In this document: positions 1 through 6,952 of the stretch, piece after piece
How the letters are laid out: every line of letters begins with the position of its first letter
Numbering within the stretch: the stretch's first letter is position 1
Origin: Bacteroidales bacterium
GTDB taxonomy: Bacteria; Bacteroidota; Bacteroidia; Bacteroidales; Muribaculaceae
Length of the DNA: 19,149 nucleotides
Assembly: GCA_019415705.1 (NCBI GenBank)
Contig: DXYS01000084.1
Coordinates: 1-19,149, forward strand
Reading direction: 5' to 3'
Made by a program: the position numbers and the translations under genes
Notes under the pieces: generated by a model
The model's input: only the letters and a program-made list of their open reading frames with translations
Database searches by the model: none
What the model was told of the DNA's origin: nothing

Positions 1-267
1 CAAATTTAACACTTTCCCAAAAATCTATGCACCGGGATTTCGGATTGAGCCGAAAACAGCAACTTTTGGAAATCTCTCACAGCTCCCGTGCATATCGGAA
101 AGAACGTTTGGATCGGAGGCGGAAGCATTATTCTGCCGGGCGTAAACATTGGAGATGGCGTCACAATCGGAGCAGGGAGTGTCGTGACACACGATATACC
201 TTCATATACTGTTGCTGTAGGAAATCCTTGCCGTGTCATTAAAAATATAACGGTTAATGAAAAATGA
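1..267 (+). pseudogene. Maltose/galactoside O-acetyltransferase-like, 3' part, probably frameshifted
   Basis: C-terminal part of a left-handed beta-helix (hexapeptide repeat) O-acetyltransferase, a family that moves acetyl from acetyl-CoA to sugar or other hydroxyls. From base 82 the reading gives APVHIGKNVWIGGGSIILPG, then IGAGSVVTHDIP and VAVGNPCRVI, ending with TGA at 265-267; these are the classic maa/lacA/nodL signatures. Upstream, family-like text (KIYAPGFRIEPK, bases 20-55) lies in a different frame, and the downstream frame meets a stop at 46-48. Joining the two needs a change of about 1 nt between bases 50 and 67. I therefore call it a likely frameshifted remnant, though an assembly error is possible. 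The 5' half lies outside the window, so its state is unknown. Family assignment is firm; pseudogene status is moderate. Confidence 0.6.
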
Positions 268-306
268 CAATTTCAGTAATCGATATCACTAAGTGTCTTA
301 GTAATC

Positions 307-756
307 ATGAGTCTGAATAAGACAGAGGCTAATTATATAAGGCTCTGTAATAACTATGATTACGAAACGCTGGCCGGAATATGGGAGCGGTCTGTGCGCG
401 CCACACATGATTTTCTTAATGAAACGGATTTAGAAGAAATTAAAGCAGCCCTTATTACAGATTATTTCCCGAATGTCGACATATATGCAGCCTGCGACAA
501 TGGAAATATCGTTGGGTTTATGGGATTAGGAGCTGATTCCATAGAAATGCTTTTTATCAACAGCGACATGATAGGGCAAGGATATGGATCACTGCTGATT
601 GATTATGCCAAAAGCAAAGATATTGCAAAAGTAGACGTAAACGAACAGAATCATGCGGCTCTTGGTTTTTACCTCTCAAAAGGATTCAGAATTGTCGGAC
701 GAGACGCGACAGACGATGCCGGCAGACCTTATCCCATACTTCATCTGGCGTTATAA
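307..756 (+). CDS. YjaB-like GNAT N-acetyltransferase
   Basis: A 149-residue single-domain GCN5-related acetyltransferase, expected to use acetyl-CoA to acetylate an amine. The acetyl-CoA pyrophosphate loop is visible at residues 88-97 (MIGQGYGSLL). The N-terminal IWERSVRATHDFL (25-37), the VNEQNHAALGFY block (111-122) and the C-terminal DDAGRPYPILHLAL match the pattern of E. coli YjaB closely, so I place it in that subfamily; its natural substrate is not settled. It starts 39 nt after the upstream acetyltransferase remnant on the same strand and may share its transcript. A 6-bp hairpin (ACTAAG, 3-nt loop, CTTAGT; 288-302) sits 4 nt before the start codon and could affect translation. Length is normal for the family. 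Confidence 0.9.
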   Translation: MSLNKTEANYIRLCNNYDYETLAGIWERSVRATHDFLNETDLEEIKAALITDYFPNVDIYAACDNGNIVGFMGLGADSIEMLFINSDMIGQGYGSLLIDYAKSKDIAKVDVNEQNHAALGFYLSKGFRIVGRDATDDAGRPYPILHLAL

Positions 757-829
757 AAATATTATCGCAACAATTCGCCGGGAATACCATAAAAACAAAG
801 CTGTATCGTTAACTGAGACAGAATAAGGC

Positions 830-837
830 TAAATTTG
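830..837 (+). promoter_or_regulatory. Candidate -7 box (TAAATTTG) for the WYL regulator
   Basis: TAAATTTG fits the Bacteroidetes sigma-ABfr -7 consensus TAnnTTTG. No clean TTTG -33 element lies 19-21 bp upstream, only GTTAACTG around 808-815, so it is a moderate candidate. It would start transcription near 843, just before the foldable leader at 851-923. Confidence 0.4.
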
Positions 838-850
838 CGTTCAGTCTGAG

Positions 851-923
851 TAGCGAGCCTCCGTCCGCCGGCTTTCAGTCGACATAAACCCTCGGCTGAT
901 ATGCGAGGGCCCGGTGGTCGCTA
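851..923 (+). promoter_or_regulatory. Strongly foldable leader upstream of the WYL regulator
   Basis: The outer stem TAGCGA (851-856) pairs with TCGCTA (918-923). It stacks on CCGCCGG (865-871) paired with CCGGTGG (911-917, one G-U), with an 8-nt bulge at 857-864. Inside, CCCTCG (889-894) pairs with CGAGGG (904-909) across a 9-nt loop. This makes a compact two-hairpin element of about 73 nt, ending 22 nt before the preferred start codon at 946. It could be a structured 5' leader, a small RNA or a protein-binding site. It matches no riboswitch consensus that I recognise. Confidence 0.45.
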
Positions 924-945
924 TATAATTAATTTAAAAGTAGAT

Positions 946-1848
946 ATGAACCAACTGCAGAAATACACATGGCTGATTGACACAATCCGTCGATCCGGGA
1001 AAATTTCTCATAAGGAGTTGTCCGACAAATGGACGAGGAACAAAGACTTGAGCGACTGCAAACCGCTCCATCGTGCCACGTTCAATCGTTGGCGCGACGC
1101 TATCTCCGAACAGTTCGGCATCATAATCGACTGTCAGAAGGTTGGAGGCTATCTCTATTATATAGCAAACCCCGAAGACATCGACGAGGATAAGCTGAAA
1201 AAATGGATGCTTGATTCTTTCGCCGCAGGTAATCTCATAGGAGAAAATCTTTTGCTGAAAGGCCGTATCGTAGTTGAAGAAATACCATCCGGGCGTGACC
1301 ACTTGACTACAATACTTCACGCCATGAAAGAGAATAGGATTGTCAATATCACCTATCGTCCTTTCAAGAGAGAGCACGGAAATACTTTCCCCATTGAGCC
1401 ATACTGCGTGAAACTTTTTGAAAACCGCTGGTATGTGCTCGCCCACAACAGTCGCGATGAAGTCAGGATTTACGGCCTTGACCGTATTGAGGGCGTCGAG
1501 ATTACGGAAGATACATATAAGCTTCCGAAAGACTTTGATGCCGAGGGCTATTTCGCCACAGCTTACGGAGTTGTTATCGGCTACGATATAAAACCGGAAC
1601 GTATAGTGATACGTGCCAACGAGCATCACAAACATTATCTGAAGTCTTTGCCATTGCACCATAGTCAGCGTTTGATTGAAGACTGCGGAGAGTATGCAGA
1701 TTTTGAGCTATATCTGTCTCCGACATACGACTTTGTCATGAAACTGCTACAGTATGGATCATTGATAGAGGTAATGAGCCCGGCATCACTGCGCAGGACG
1801 ATGAAGGGATGGATTTCGGACATGAGCGAACTATATTGTAACGACTGA
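946..1848 (+). CDS. WYL-domain transcriptional regulator
   Basis: A 300-residue DNA-binding regulator. An N-terminal helix-turn-helix region (about residues 5-60, with KISHKELSDKW) is followed by a WYL ligand-sensing domain (about 120-200; RWYVLAHNSRDEVRIYGLDRI, in which WYL reads WYV). A WCX-like C-terminal region follows (215-295). I chose ATG 946 (MNQLQKYTWL) over an in-frame ATG at 901 because the extra 15 codons lie in the foldable leader and do not look like protein. WYL factors often bind nucleotides or nucleic acid ligands and control DNA-damage or defence genes; BrxR and CapW are known repressors of this architecture. It is followed after 2 nt by an exonuclease gene and lies upstream of the KAP/DUF262 operon, so local control of defence genes is a reasonable inference. 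Confidence 0.88.
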   Translation: MNQLQKYTWLIDTIRRSGKISHKELSDKWTRNKDLSDCKPLHRATFNRWRDAISEQFGIIIDCQKVGGYLYYIANPEDIDEDKLKKWMLDSFAAGNLIGENLLLKGRIVVEEIPSGRDHLTTILHAMKENRIVNITYRPFKREHGNTFPIEPYCVKLFENRWYVLAHNSRDEVRIYGLDRIEGVEITEDTYKLPKDFDAEGYFATAYGVVIGYDIKPERIVIRANEHHKHYLKSLPLHHSQRLIEDCGEYADFELYLSPTYDFVMKLLQYGSLIEVMSPASLRRTMKGWISDMSELYCND

Positions 1849-1850
1849 AC

Positions 1851-2405
1851 ATGCAGAAGTTGGATAATTGCCTTACGCTCGGCAATCACCGAGCAAGCTC
1901 AGATTGCCCTCGTTTAAACGGCAATTTTGTCGCAATAGATTTTGAAACAGCCAACGGACGTCGGTCAAGCGTATGCAGCGTTGGCATTGTGGTGGTGCGC
2001 GGAGGCGAGATTGTTGATAAATTCTACTCTCTCATTCAGCCGGCTCCTAACTATTACACATATTGGGCAACCGAAGTCCACGGTCTCACTCGCCGCGACA
2101 CAGACGGACAACCCACATTCCCTGAAGTATGGGCGCAGATTGAGCCGCAAATACAGGGGCTCCCGCTCGTAGCTCACAACAGACCATTTGATGAAAGTTG
2201 TCTGAAAGCCGCCTTTGCCGAGTATGGGATGACATATCCCGATTATGAGTTCCACTGTACGCTCGCCGCATCGCGCCGTTGTCTCGATATTCCGAGCCAT
2301 CAGCTGCATCTGTCGGCGGCGGCATGTGGATACAATATGGAAAACCACCATCACGCCCTTGCCGATGCAGAGGCATGTGCCGCCATTGCATTAAAAATTT
2401 TATAG
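1851..2405 (+). CDS. DEDDh 3'-5' exonuclease (DnaQ/ExoX-like)
   Basis: A 184-residue single-domain exonuclease that should remove 3'-terminal nucleotides using two metal ions. The catalytic set is visible: D30 and E32 in FVAIDFETAN (26-35), D114 in AHNRPFDES, then H167 and D172 in HHHALADAEA. It starts 2 nt after the WYL stop codon, so the two genes are probably cotranscribed. The first 25 residues precede the conserved fold and look unlike it; their coding DNA holds a hairpin (GGCAATC at 1881-1887 with GATTGCC at 1902-1908), but there is no later in-frame ATG before the fold. Whether it acts in repair, RNA turnover or with the neighbouring defence-like operon cannot be told from sequence. 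Confidence 0.88.
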   Translation: MQKLDNCLTLGNHRASSDCPRLNGNFVAIDFETANGRRSSVCSVGIVVVRGGEIVDKFYSLIQPAPNYYTYWATEVHGLTRRDTDGQPTFPEVWAQIEPQIQGLPLVAHNRPFDESCLKAAFAEYGMTYPDYEFHCTLAASRRCLDIPSHQLHLSAAACGYNMENHHHALADAEACAAIALKIL

Positions 2406-2853
2406 TGCGTTAACTGTGTCACCAATATTGAGACAGCATAATAATACTTTTGCAGGGTAAACATAAAAATAAACAGATAGTGCAGCCTGTAAATATGTTG
2501 TAGAGCATATTTTCTGTCTCTCTAAATTTTGTAATTTTGTGATTAAATAACAATCAAAATTCCAAAACACAAGAAGACAACAATATCTACATAACGATTT
2601 GCATTAACTTGCAATGACCATATCTCGATTCGGTTAAATCTGGTAAATCTAACAAATGGGTCGAAGGAATAGGTCAAAGCTTGCTGAGTGCGTCCTCTGA
2701 CGAGGGCACAGGCTGCTTTCTTTAATTCTTGACCCAAAGGCAATACCAGAGCCTAACCGAAAAGAAAAAGAAAAGAGTGTTGTGTCCTCTTTTTGATACA
2801 ACCGGAGAAAGCCGAAGACCGTCAGACGGAGGCACTGAATATATCTGCTTACC
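2406..2853. other. 448-nt non-coding region before the KAP/DUF262 operon
   Basis: I see no convincing gene here on either strand. It holds two TAnnTTTG boxes (2445-2452 TACTTTTG and 2532-2539 TAATTTTG). A 7-bp inverted repeat lies at 2491-2512, and an A/T-rich hairpin at about 2769-2795 (AAAAGAG pairing with CTCTTTT, then a short T run). Smaller hairpins include CCTC/CGAGG near 2693-2705 and CCGT/ACGG near 2818-2828. If transcription starts near 2546, the first gene has a leader of about 300 nt, long enough for attenuation or a small RNA. Confidence 0.5.
2491..2539 (+). promoter_or_regulatory. Candidate promoter with overlapping operator-like palindrome
   Basis: TAATTTTG at 2532-2539 fits the TAnnTTTG -7 box; the -33 region around 2508-2515 (TATTTTCT) is only a weak match. 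A perfect inverted repeat, AAATATG (2491-2497) and CATATTT (2506-2512) with an 8-nt spacer, overlaps that -33 region, where a repressor dimer could block polymerase. The nearby WYL protein is an obvious candidate, but this is inference. Confidence 0.35.
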
Positions 2854-3234
2854 ATGGCAAACTATTATTGTGAGTATTGCGGGCACAAATCATCCTCGGT
2901 TCAGTCGTTAACATCCGGGAATTGTCTGCGACATCCGCTTGGCCCCTTCAAGGGCCGGCATAAACTCTATGAGGGAAAAGAGGAAGCACGCTATGTCTGC
3001 GTGTATTGCGGGCATGAGGCATCAAGCATTTCGGGTCTGACTTCAGGAAATTGTCTCCGTCATCCGGATGGAACATTCAAAGGCAAACACAAGCCGTTTG
3101 AAGGCGGACTGAAATCACGATACACATGTAAATACTGCGGACATACGACGTCAACCCTCACATCGTTAATATCAGGCAACTGCCTGAAACATCCATTAGG
3201 TTCATTCAAAGGCAAACATTCTCCGGCAAAATGA
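2854..3234 (+). CDS. Triple zinc-ribbon-like repeat protein
   Basis: A 126-residue protein made almost wholly of three tandem repeats with a 43-residue period. Each has C-x2-C-G-H, then SGNCL(R/K)HP and FKG(R/K)H. Candidate zinc ligands are C6/C9/C24/H27, C49/C52/C67/H70 and C92/C95/C110/H113, with a further His at 36, 79 and 122. The repeats carry many Lys, Arg and His and little acid, consistent with nucleic-acid binding or an adaptor role; I know of no assigned function. Its stop overlaps the KAP start by 4 nt (ATGA at 3231-3234), so translation is coupled and the product probably works with the KAP NTPase. The start follows the 448-nt non-coding region. Confidence 0.8.
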   Translation: MANYYCEYCGHKSSSVQSLTSGNCLRHPLGPFKGRHKLYEGKEEARYVCVYCGHEASSISGLTSGNCLRHPDGTFKGKHKPFEGGLKSRYTCKYCGHTTSTLTSLISGNCLKHPLGSFKGKHSPAK

Positions 3235-5198
3235 AAAAGACATCTCTATCAGACCTTCCGTTCAATGAAAATATCAACGATTTCGGCACTGCGCGATATG
3301 TGAACGGATTAATTAAATTCATTGAAAACTCCTCGGCTCCGATCACTATTGCCTTGCAGGGCGAATGGGGCAGCGGAAAAACCTCTCTGATGACGAGGTT
3401 GGAACGGGCGTTGTGCTCGGGTCCGGACTCACAGTTCATCGGAATCGAAATCAACACATGGGAATACTCCATGATGTGTTCTCCCGAGGCCACAGTGTAT
3501 AAAATACTGGTGCAGTTAGTTCAGGAATTAAGTAAGGATAATCCTAACTCAAAAAAGGCCTTAAAACGTTTTTTGCGCGGTACAGCAAGTTTCTTATATC
3601 GAGGAGCACGAGAAAGCCTGAAGACGGCTCCGGCCGTGGGTGGTTTATTGGCCGTAGGATTAGAAGCGGCGAAAGTTCCGACGGACTTACCTAAAGATTC
3701 AGAGGCTGATGAAACGGCGTCACTCTCAGACCTTAAGAAAGCTCTGTCTGAAGCAGTGCAAAAATCAATCACAGACGAGGATAAGCGCGGAGTTATCATC
3801 TTTGTAGATGATCTTGACCGTCTGAATCCTCCCGTGGCAGTCGAGATTCTTGAATTGCTCAAAAATATATTTACACTTGATAACTGCATATTTGTTCTTG
3901 CTATTGACTATGATGTTGTTGTCAAGGGGCTTAAGCCTAAATTCGGAGAGCTGACAGAGAAAAATGAGCGTGAATTCCGATCGTTCTTCGATAAAATCAT
4001 TCAGGTGCCGTTTTCACTTCCCGTCAATAATTACAGGCCAATGAATTTTGTTCTGAAATCACTCGTAGATATCGGCTACATCACAGAATTAGACAGCACG
4101 AATCCACAAGTCAAATCGTTGTTTTCGACTGTAGTGGAGGCGTCAGTAGGCAAAAATCCACGTTCAATCAAACGTCTGATAAACACTTTGTCTTTATTGG
4201 ATTGCATCGCTCAATGCGGCACACCGCAAGGCGATAAATCGACAGATGATACATTAGACGACAAGTTGTTGAGTCTCATCACAGTTTCAATACAAATCTG
4301 TTACCCCAAGATATACCGTATGCTTTCTCGCAATCCGGGTTTTACCGGTTGGGACATGGAGTTTGCAAAGAAAATGGGTATAAATGTAGATGCTGATTGC
4401 GCAGATAACGAATCAGGCACGCAATGGGAAGATATTCTTGAAGCCGCATGTGCTCCCGATGCTTATCTTACGCAGCATCTCAATGACATTACACTACTAT
4501 TGGATTTGATTACTGATATTCTCGGGAAAACCAATCAAACAGGTATACAGCAGCTTGGCAAAAAGATGAAAGAAATCATGGATAAATCATCTGTAACGGG
4601 TATAAATGCGGAGTTTAAGGCTGAAGATTTTGACAAAAAAAGCCTGATACAAAAACTCCATAAGAATGTGATGGAACACATCCATGAATTACGTCCCGAT
4701 ATTTACAAATGGCAACTTAAAAAGAATACTGGAAATGGAGGAGTCTATTTCTGGATAGACGATAATACCAGTTTCGATGTTACTTTTTCTCCTTCTGTTA
4801 ATTCAAATAAGCAGATTGCCTTGCGTCTGTGGCTTGATTTCCATGTGAGCCGCCCCGAACGTTTAAAAGGAAAATCTTTCGATGAACTGATGATGGAAGG
4901 GGTCATTGCCGAAAATCTTAACAAGTTAGATGATGTTCTCGCACCTCTTCTGACCAAAACATGGTTCTTCACAGGCAGGATTTACGAAGGCAATGAAACT
5001 TACTTCCCCAGTTACATCGACGAGTTAAGATACATCCACAGCAAGGGATGGATGCAAGGAGACATAACAAACAACCCGCAGTTCTGGATAGAGCTCGAAA
5101 AGCCCTCGCATTTTGAGGAAGAAAAAATTGTTGACACACTTGCCCGTGTGCTTATCGCCAACTACGATTTCCGCAAGGCTATGAAAGATTTCAAATAA
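3231..5198 (+). CDS. KAP-family P-loop NTPase, soluble variant
   Basis: A 655-residue NTPase of the KAP group in the STAND/AAA+ region of P-loop proteins. Walker A is GEWGSGKTS (44-52), then IEINTWEYS (72-80; KAP proteins have FNAW here) and Walker B FVDDLDRL (191-198). FVLAIDYDVV (221-230), FFDKIIQVPF (252-261) and NPRSIKRLINTL complete the set. Most KAP NTPases carry transmembrane helices between Walker A and B; here that stretch (about 105-185) holds only a mild hydrophobic patch, so the protein looks cytosolic. The last 170 or so residues are a separate alpha/beta region (IALRLWLDFHV, then FWIELEKPSHFEEEKI) that may be a sensor or partner-binding domain. Its stop overlaps the next gene by 1 nt. 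KAP ATPases recur in defence loci; a switch or sensor role is inferred. Confidence 0.87.
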   Translation: MKKTSLSDLPFNENINDFGTARYVNGLIKFIENSSAPITIALQGEWGSGKTSLMTRLERALCSGPDSQFIGIEINTWEYSMMCSPEATVYKILVQLVQELSKDNPNSKKALKRFLRGTASFLYRGARESLKTAPAVGGLLAVGLEAAKVPTDLPKDSEADETASLSDLKKALSEAVQKSITDEDKRGVIIFVDDLDRLNPPVAVEILELLKNIFTLDNCIFVLAIDYDVVVKGLKPKFGELTEKNEREFRSFFDKIIQVPFSLPVNNYRPMNFVLKSLVDIGYITELDSTNPQVKSLFSTVVEASVGKNPRSIKRLINTLSLLDCIAQCGTPQGDKSTDDTLDDKLLSLITVSIQICYPKIYRMLSRNPGFTGWDMEFAKKMGINVDADCADNESGTQWEDILEAACAPDAYLTQHLNDITLLLDLITDILGKTNQTGIQQLGKKMKEIMDKSSVTGINAEFKAEDFDKKSLIQKLHKNVMEHIHELRPDIYKWQLKKNTGNGGVYFWIDDNTSFDVTFSPSVNSNKQIALRLWLDFHVSRPERLKGKSFDELMMEGVIAENLNKLDDVLAPLLTKTWFFTGRIYEGNETYFPSYIDELRYIHSKGWMQGDITNNPQFWIELEKPSHFEEEKIVDTLARVLIANYDFRKAMKDFK

Positions 5199-6952
5199 TG
5201 AATCCGTTGATTTATCCTGAGCTTGAGGCAGCTCTGAAAAACCGTATAGGAGAAATCCGCTCTGATTCTTACCTGTTTCCTGACAAGGAATGGGTAAGAA
5301 TATCCGAGTGGTATAACAAGCGTCATTATAACAGATGGATTCAGGTCTATACTCCACTCCCGACCGAGGATATCCATTATGAATATTATGGCGGATATGC
5401 ATGTCTGCATCTCGAAGGTGTTTATGCCGGTAAAAAATATATTCGGCAAGTCCGCGAATTAAAACGTCGCAGTCGCGAATATGATGAAATAGAATGGCTT
5501 ACCTACGGAAACAGCTGTATAAGCTGTATTGTAAAATCGGAGGTAGACAGCGAAGACGATTTAATCAGGAAGCTACATCATCTTGTGGAGATTTTTGATA
5601 AGAATCTCATCGAGCTGTTTGGAGATGAAAAGCTTATCACCGGAGAGTTAAAAGGTAGCTATACCTTGCCGCACGAACTGTGTGCCAAGGCTTTGTCTGA
5701 CGACGAAGTTTCCATTCATAATCTTGGCATAGCCGACCTGTTTGATTTACCGCTGTCCATTCCGGATTATCAGCGCATATACTGCTGGGAGAACAAGCAA
5801 ATCGAATTGCTATGGGATAACCTTTCCTCAATGAAAACGGGTGTTCCATACCATTTAGGGAACATCATCCTGCAGAACCGTGAAGGGAAATATGAGATTG
5901 TGGACGGCCAGCAAAGGCTCGTCACCTTGTCGTTAATTCTGTGGGGACTCGGTTATGAAGGCAGTATTCCGCTATTGAACGAGCAATTTAGAAATAATGA
6001 CGCGATAAAACATGTTAAGAATGCAAAAGCCGTAATATCAGCTCTTTTGAGGGAATTGAGAAGTTGCGATATATTAGAAGTGATTCTCAATTCTTTGAGA
6101 TTTTCGGTGATTGTAATCAATGGCGATAATCTCGACATTGGATATACGTTCTTTTCGAATCAGAACTCAAAAGGCGTTAAACTTAGCGACTATGACCTGC
6201 TGAAAGCCCATCATCTCAGATATATCATATCGGAGCCGCAGGCTATTCATCTTGCAAACAGCTGGACAAAGCTCACACAACCGGATGAGGAAAGTAGAAT
6301 GCCCGTGGAGATTTCTTTAGGGAAACATGTCTATCGGTTAAGAAAACTTCTGCATAAGGATGATTTCAATGAGTACGGTCATTACGTGCGTGACGAATTC
6401 CGCTCGGCTCCTTTGATGCCGGACGTGCCGGCTTTCGGCGAAAGATTTGACTTCTATGAACCGATTCAGGGCGGAGCTCACTTTTTCGCTTTTGTCGGTC
6501 ATTTCAATGAGAGATTTAAATCTTTTGAATCCCTTACGCAAGTAAAGACACTAAGGGAAAAATTCGGCCGCCGTCATAAGGTATATGCGACTTTGGCTGA
6601 AACTATCCTGTTTGCTTATTTTATCAAATTCGGGTCTCAATACCTTTCTGAAGCGTTGTTCTGCATAATGTCGAAACTGGCCGAACATCGCTACATGAAA
6701 GTAAGGGCGCTTGAGCAGCAAGTACAGCGGTTTGCCAAGGATTCAAATCTTGTTCAGTTTATTGAGTTCTCCACTTCACCAACTTTTTTCCTTGCTTCGG
6801 CACTTGACAGCATCCGAGGAAGTATAACGGACTATGACATAAACGACGGCATACGTTGGGATTTCTATAAACAGATGTGTGATATGTTCGCATCATTTAA
6901 TGACATTACCGTCGCCGAAATAGTCAAACAGATTGAAAATGAATACGAATGA
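5198..6952 (+). CDS. DUF262 protein with N-terminal extension, no visible nuclease motif
   Basis: A 584-residue protein. The DUF262 (GmrS-like, ParB/Srx-fold) core begins near residue 180: SIPDYQRIYCW (187-197), YHLGNIIL (218-225), the nucleotide-handling motif VDGQQRLVTL (235-244) and SNQNSKGVKLSDYDLLKA (about 320-337). DUF262 domains are proposed to bind or hydrolyse NTPs and gate a DUF1524 nuclease. The C-terminal part (350-584) is helical and lacks a recognisable HxxP or GNL DUF1524 signature. The N-terminal 170 or so residues are unusual: aromatic-rich strands (RWIQVYTP, YEYYGGYACLHLEG), then DEIEW and a terminal helix, which resembles the DUF4268-type accessory fold. The start overlaps the KAP stop (TAATG) and the end overlaps the next gene, so a complex with both neighbours is likely. 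Confidence 0.85.
   Translation: MNPLIYPELEAALKNRIGEIRSDSYLFPDKEWVRISEWYNKRHYNRWIQVYTPLPTEDIHYEYYGGYACLHLEGVYAGKKYIRQVRELKRRSREYDEIEWLTYGNSCISCIVKSEVDSEDDLIRKLHHLVEIFDKNLIELFGDEKLITGELKGSYTLPHELCAKALSDDEVSIHNLGIADLFDLPLSIPDYQRIYCWENKQIELLWDNLSSMKTGVPYHLGNIILQNREGKYEIVDGQQRLVTLSLILWGLGYEGSIPLLNEQFRNNDAIKHVKNAKAVISALLRELRSCDILEVILNSLRFSVIVINGDNLDIGYTFFSNQNSKGVKLSDYDLLKAHHLRYIISEPQAIHLANSWTKLTQPDEESRMPVEISLGKHVYRLRKLLHKDDFNEYGHYVRDEFRSAPLMPDVPAFGERFDFYEPIQGGAHFFAFVGHFNERFKSFESLTQVKTLREKFGRRHKVYATLAETILFAYFIKFGSQYLSEALFCIMSKLAEHRYMKVRALEQQVQRFAKDSNLVQFIEFSTSPTFFLASALDSIRGSITDYDINDGIRWDFYKQMCDMFASFNDITVAEIVKQIENEYE

Noticed and set aside
901..945. In-frame ATG 901 as the WYL regulator start
   Set aside because: The extra 15 codons lie in the foldable leader and give a non-protein-like sequence; ATG 946 begins the conserved N-terminus.
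934..1662. A 242-codon open frame on the minus strand opposite the WYL gene
   Set aside because: It is antisense to a clear gene, has odd composition, and shows no recognisable motif.
2414..2436. Hairpin after the exonuclease stop as a terminator (CTGTGTC/GAGACAG)
   Set aside because: One mismatch in a 7-bp stem and no U run, so support is too weak.
2543..2855. Two short minus-strand open frames in the 448-nt gap
   Set aside because: No family-like sequence and no promoter pointing that way; left as non-coding.
2854..3234. Repeats in the zinc-ribbon gene as a CRISPR-like array
   Set aside because: The repeat is protein-coding with a 129-nt period, diverged at DNA level, and explained by three zinc-ribbon units.
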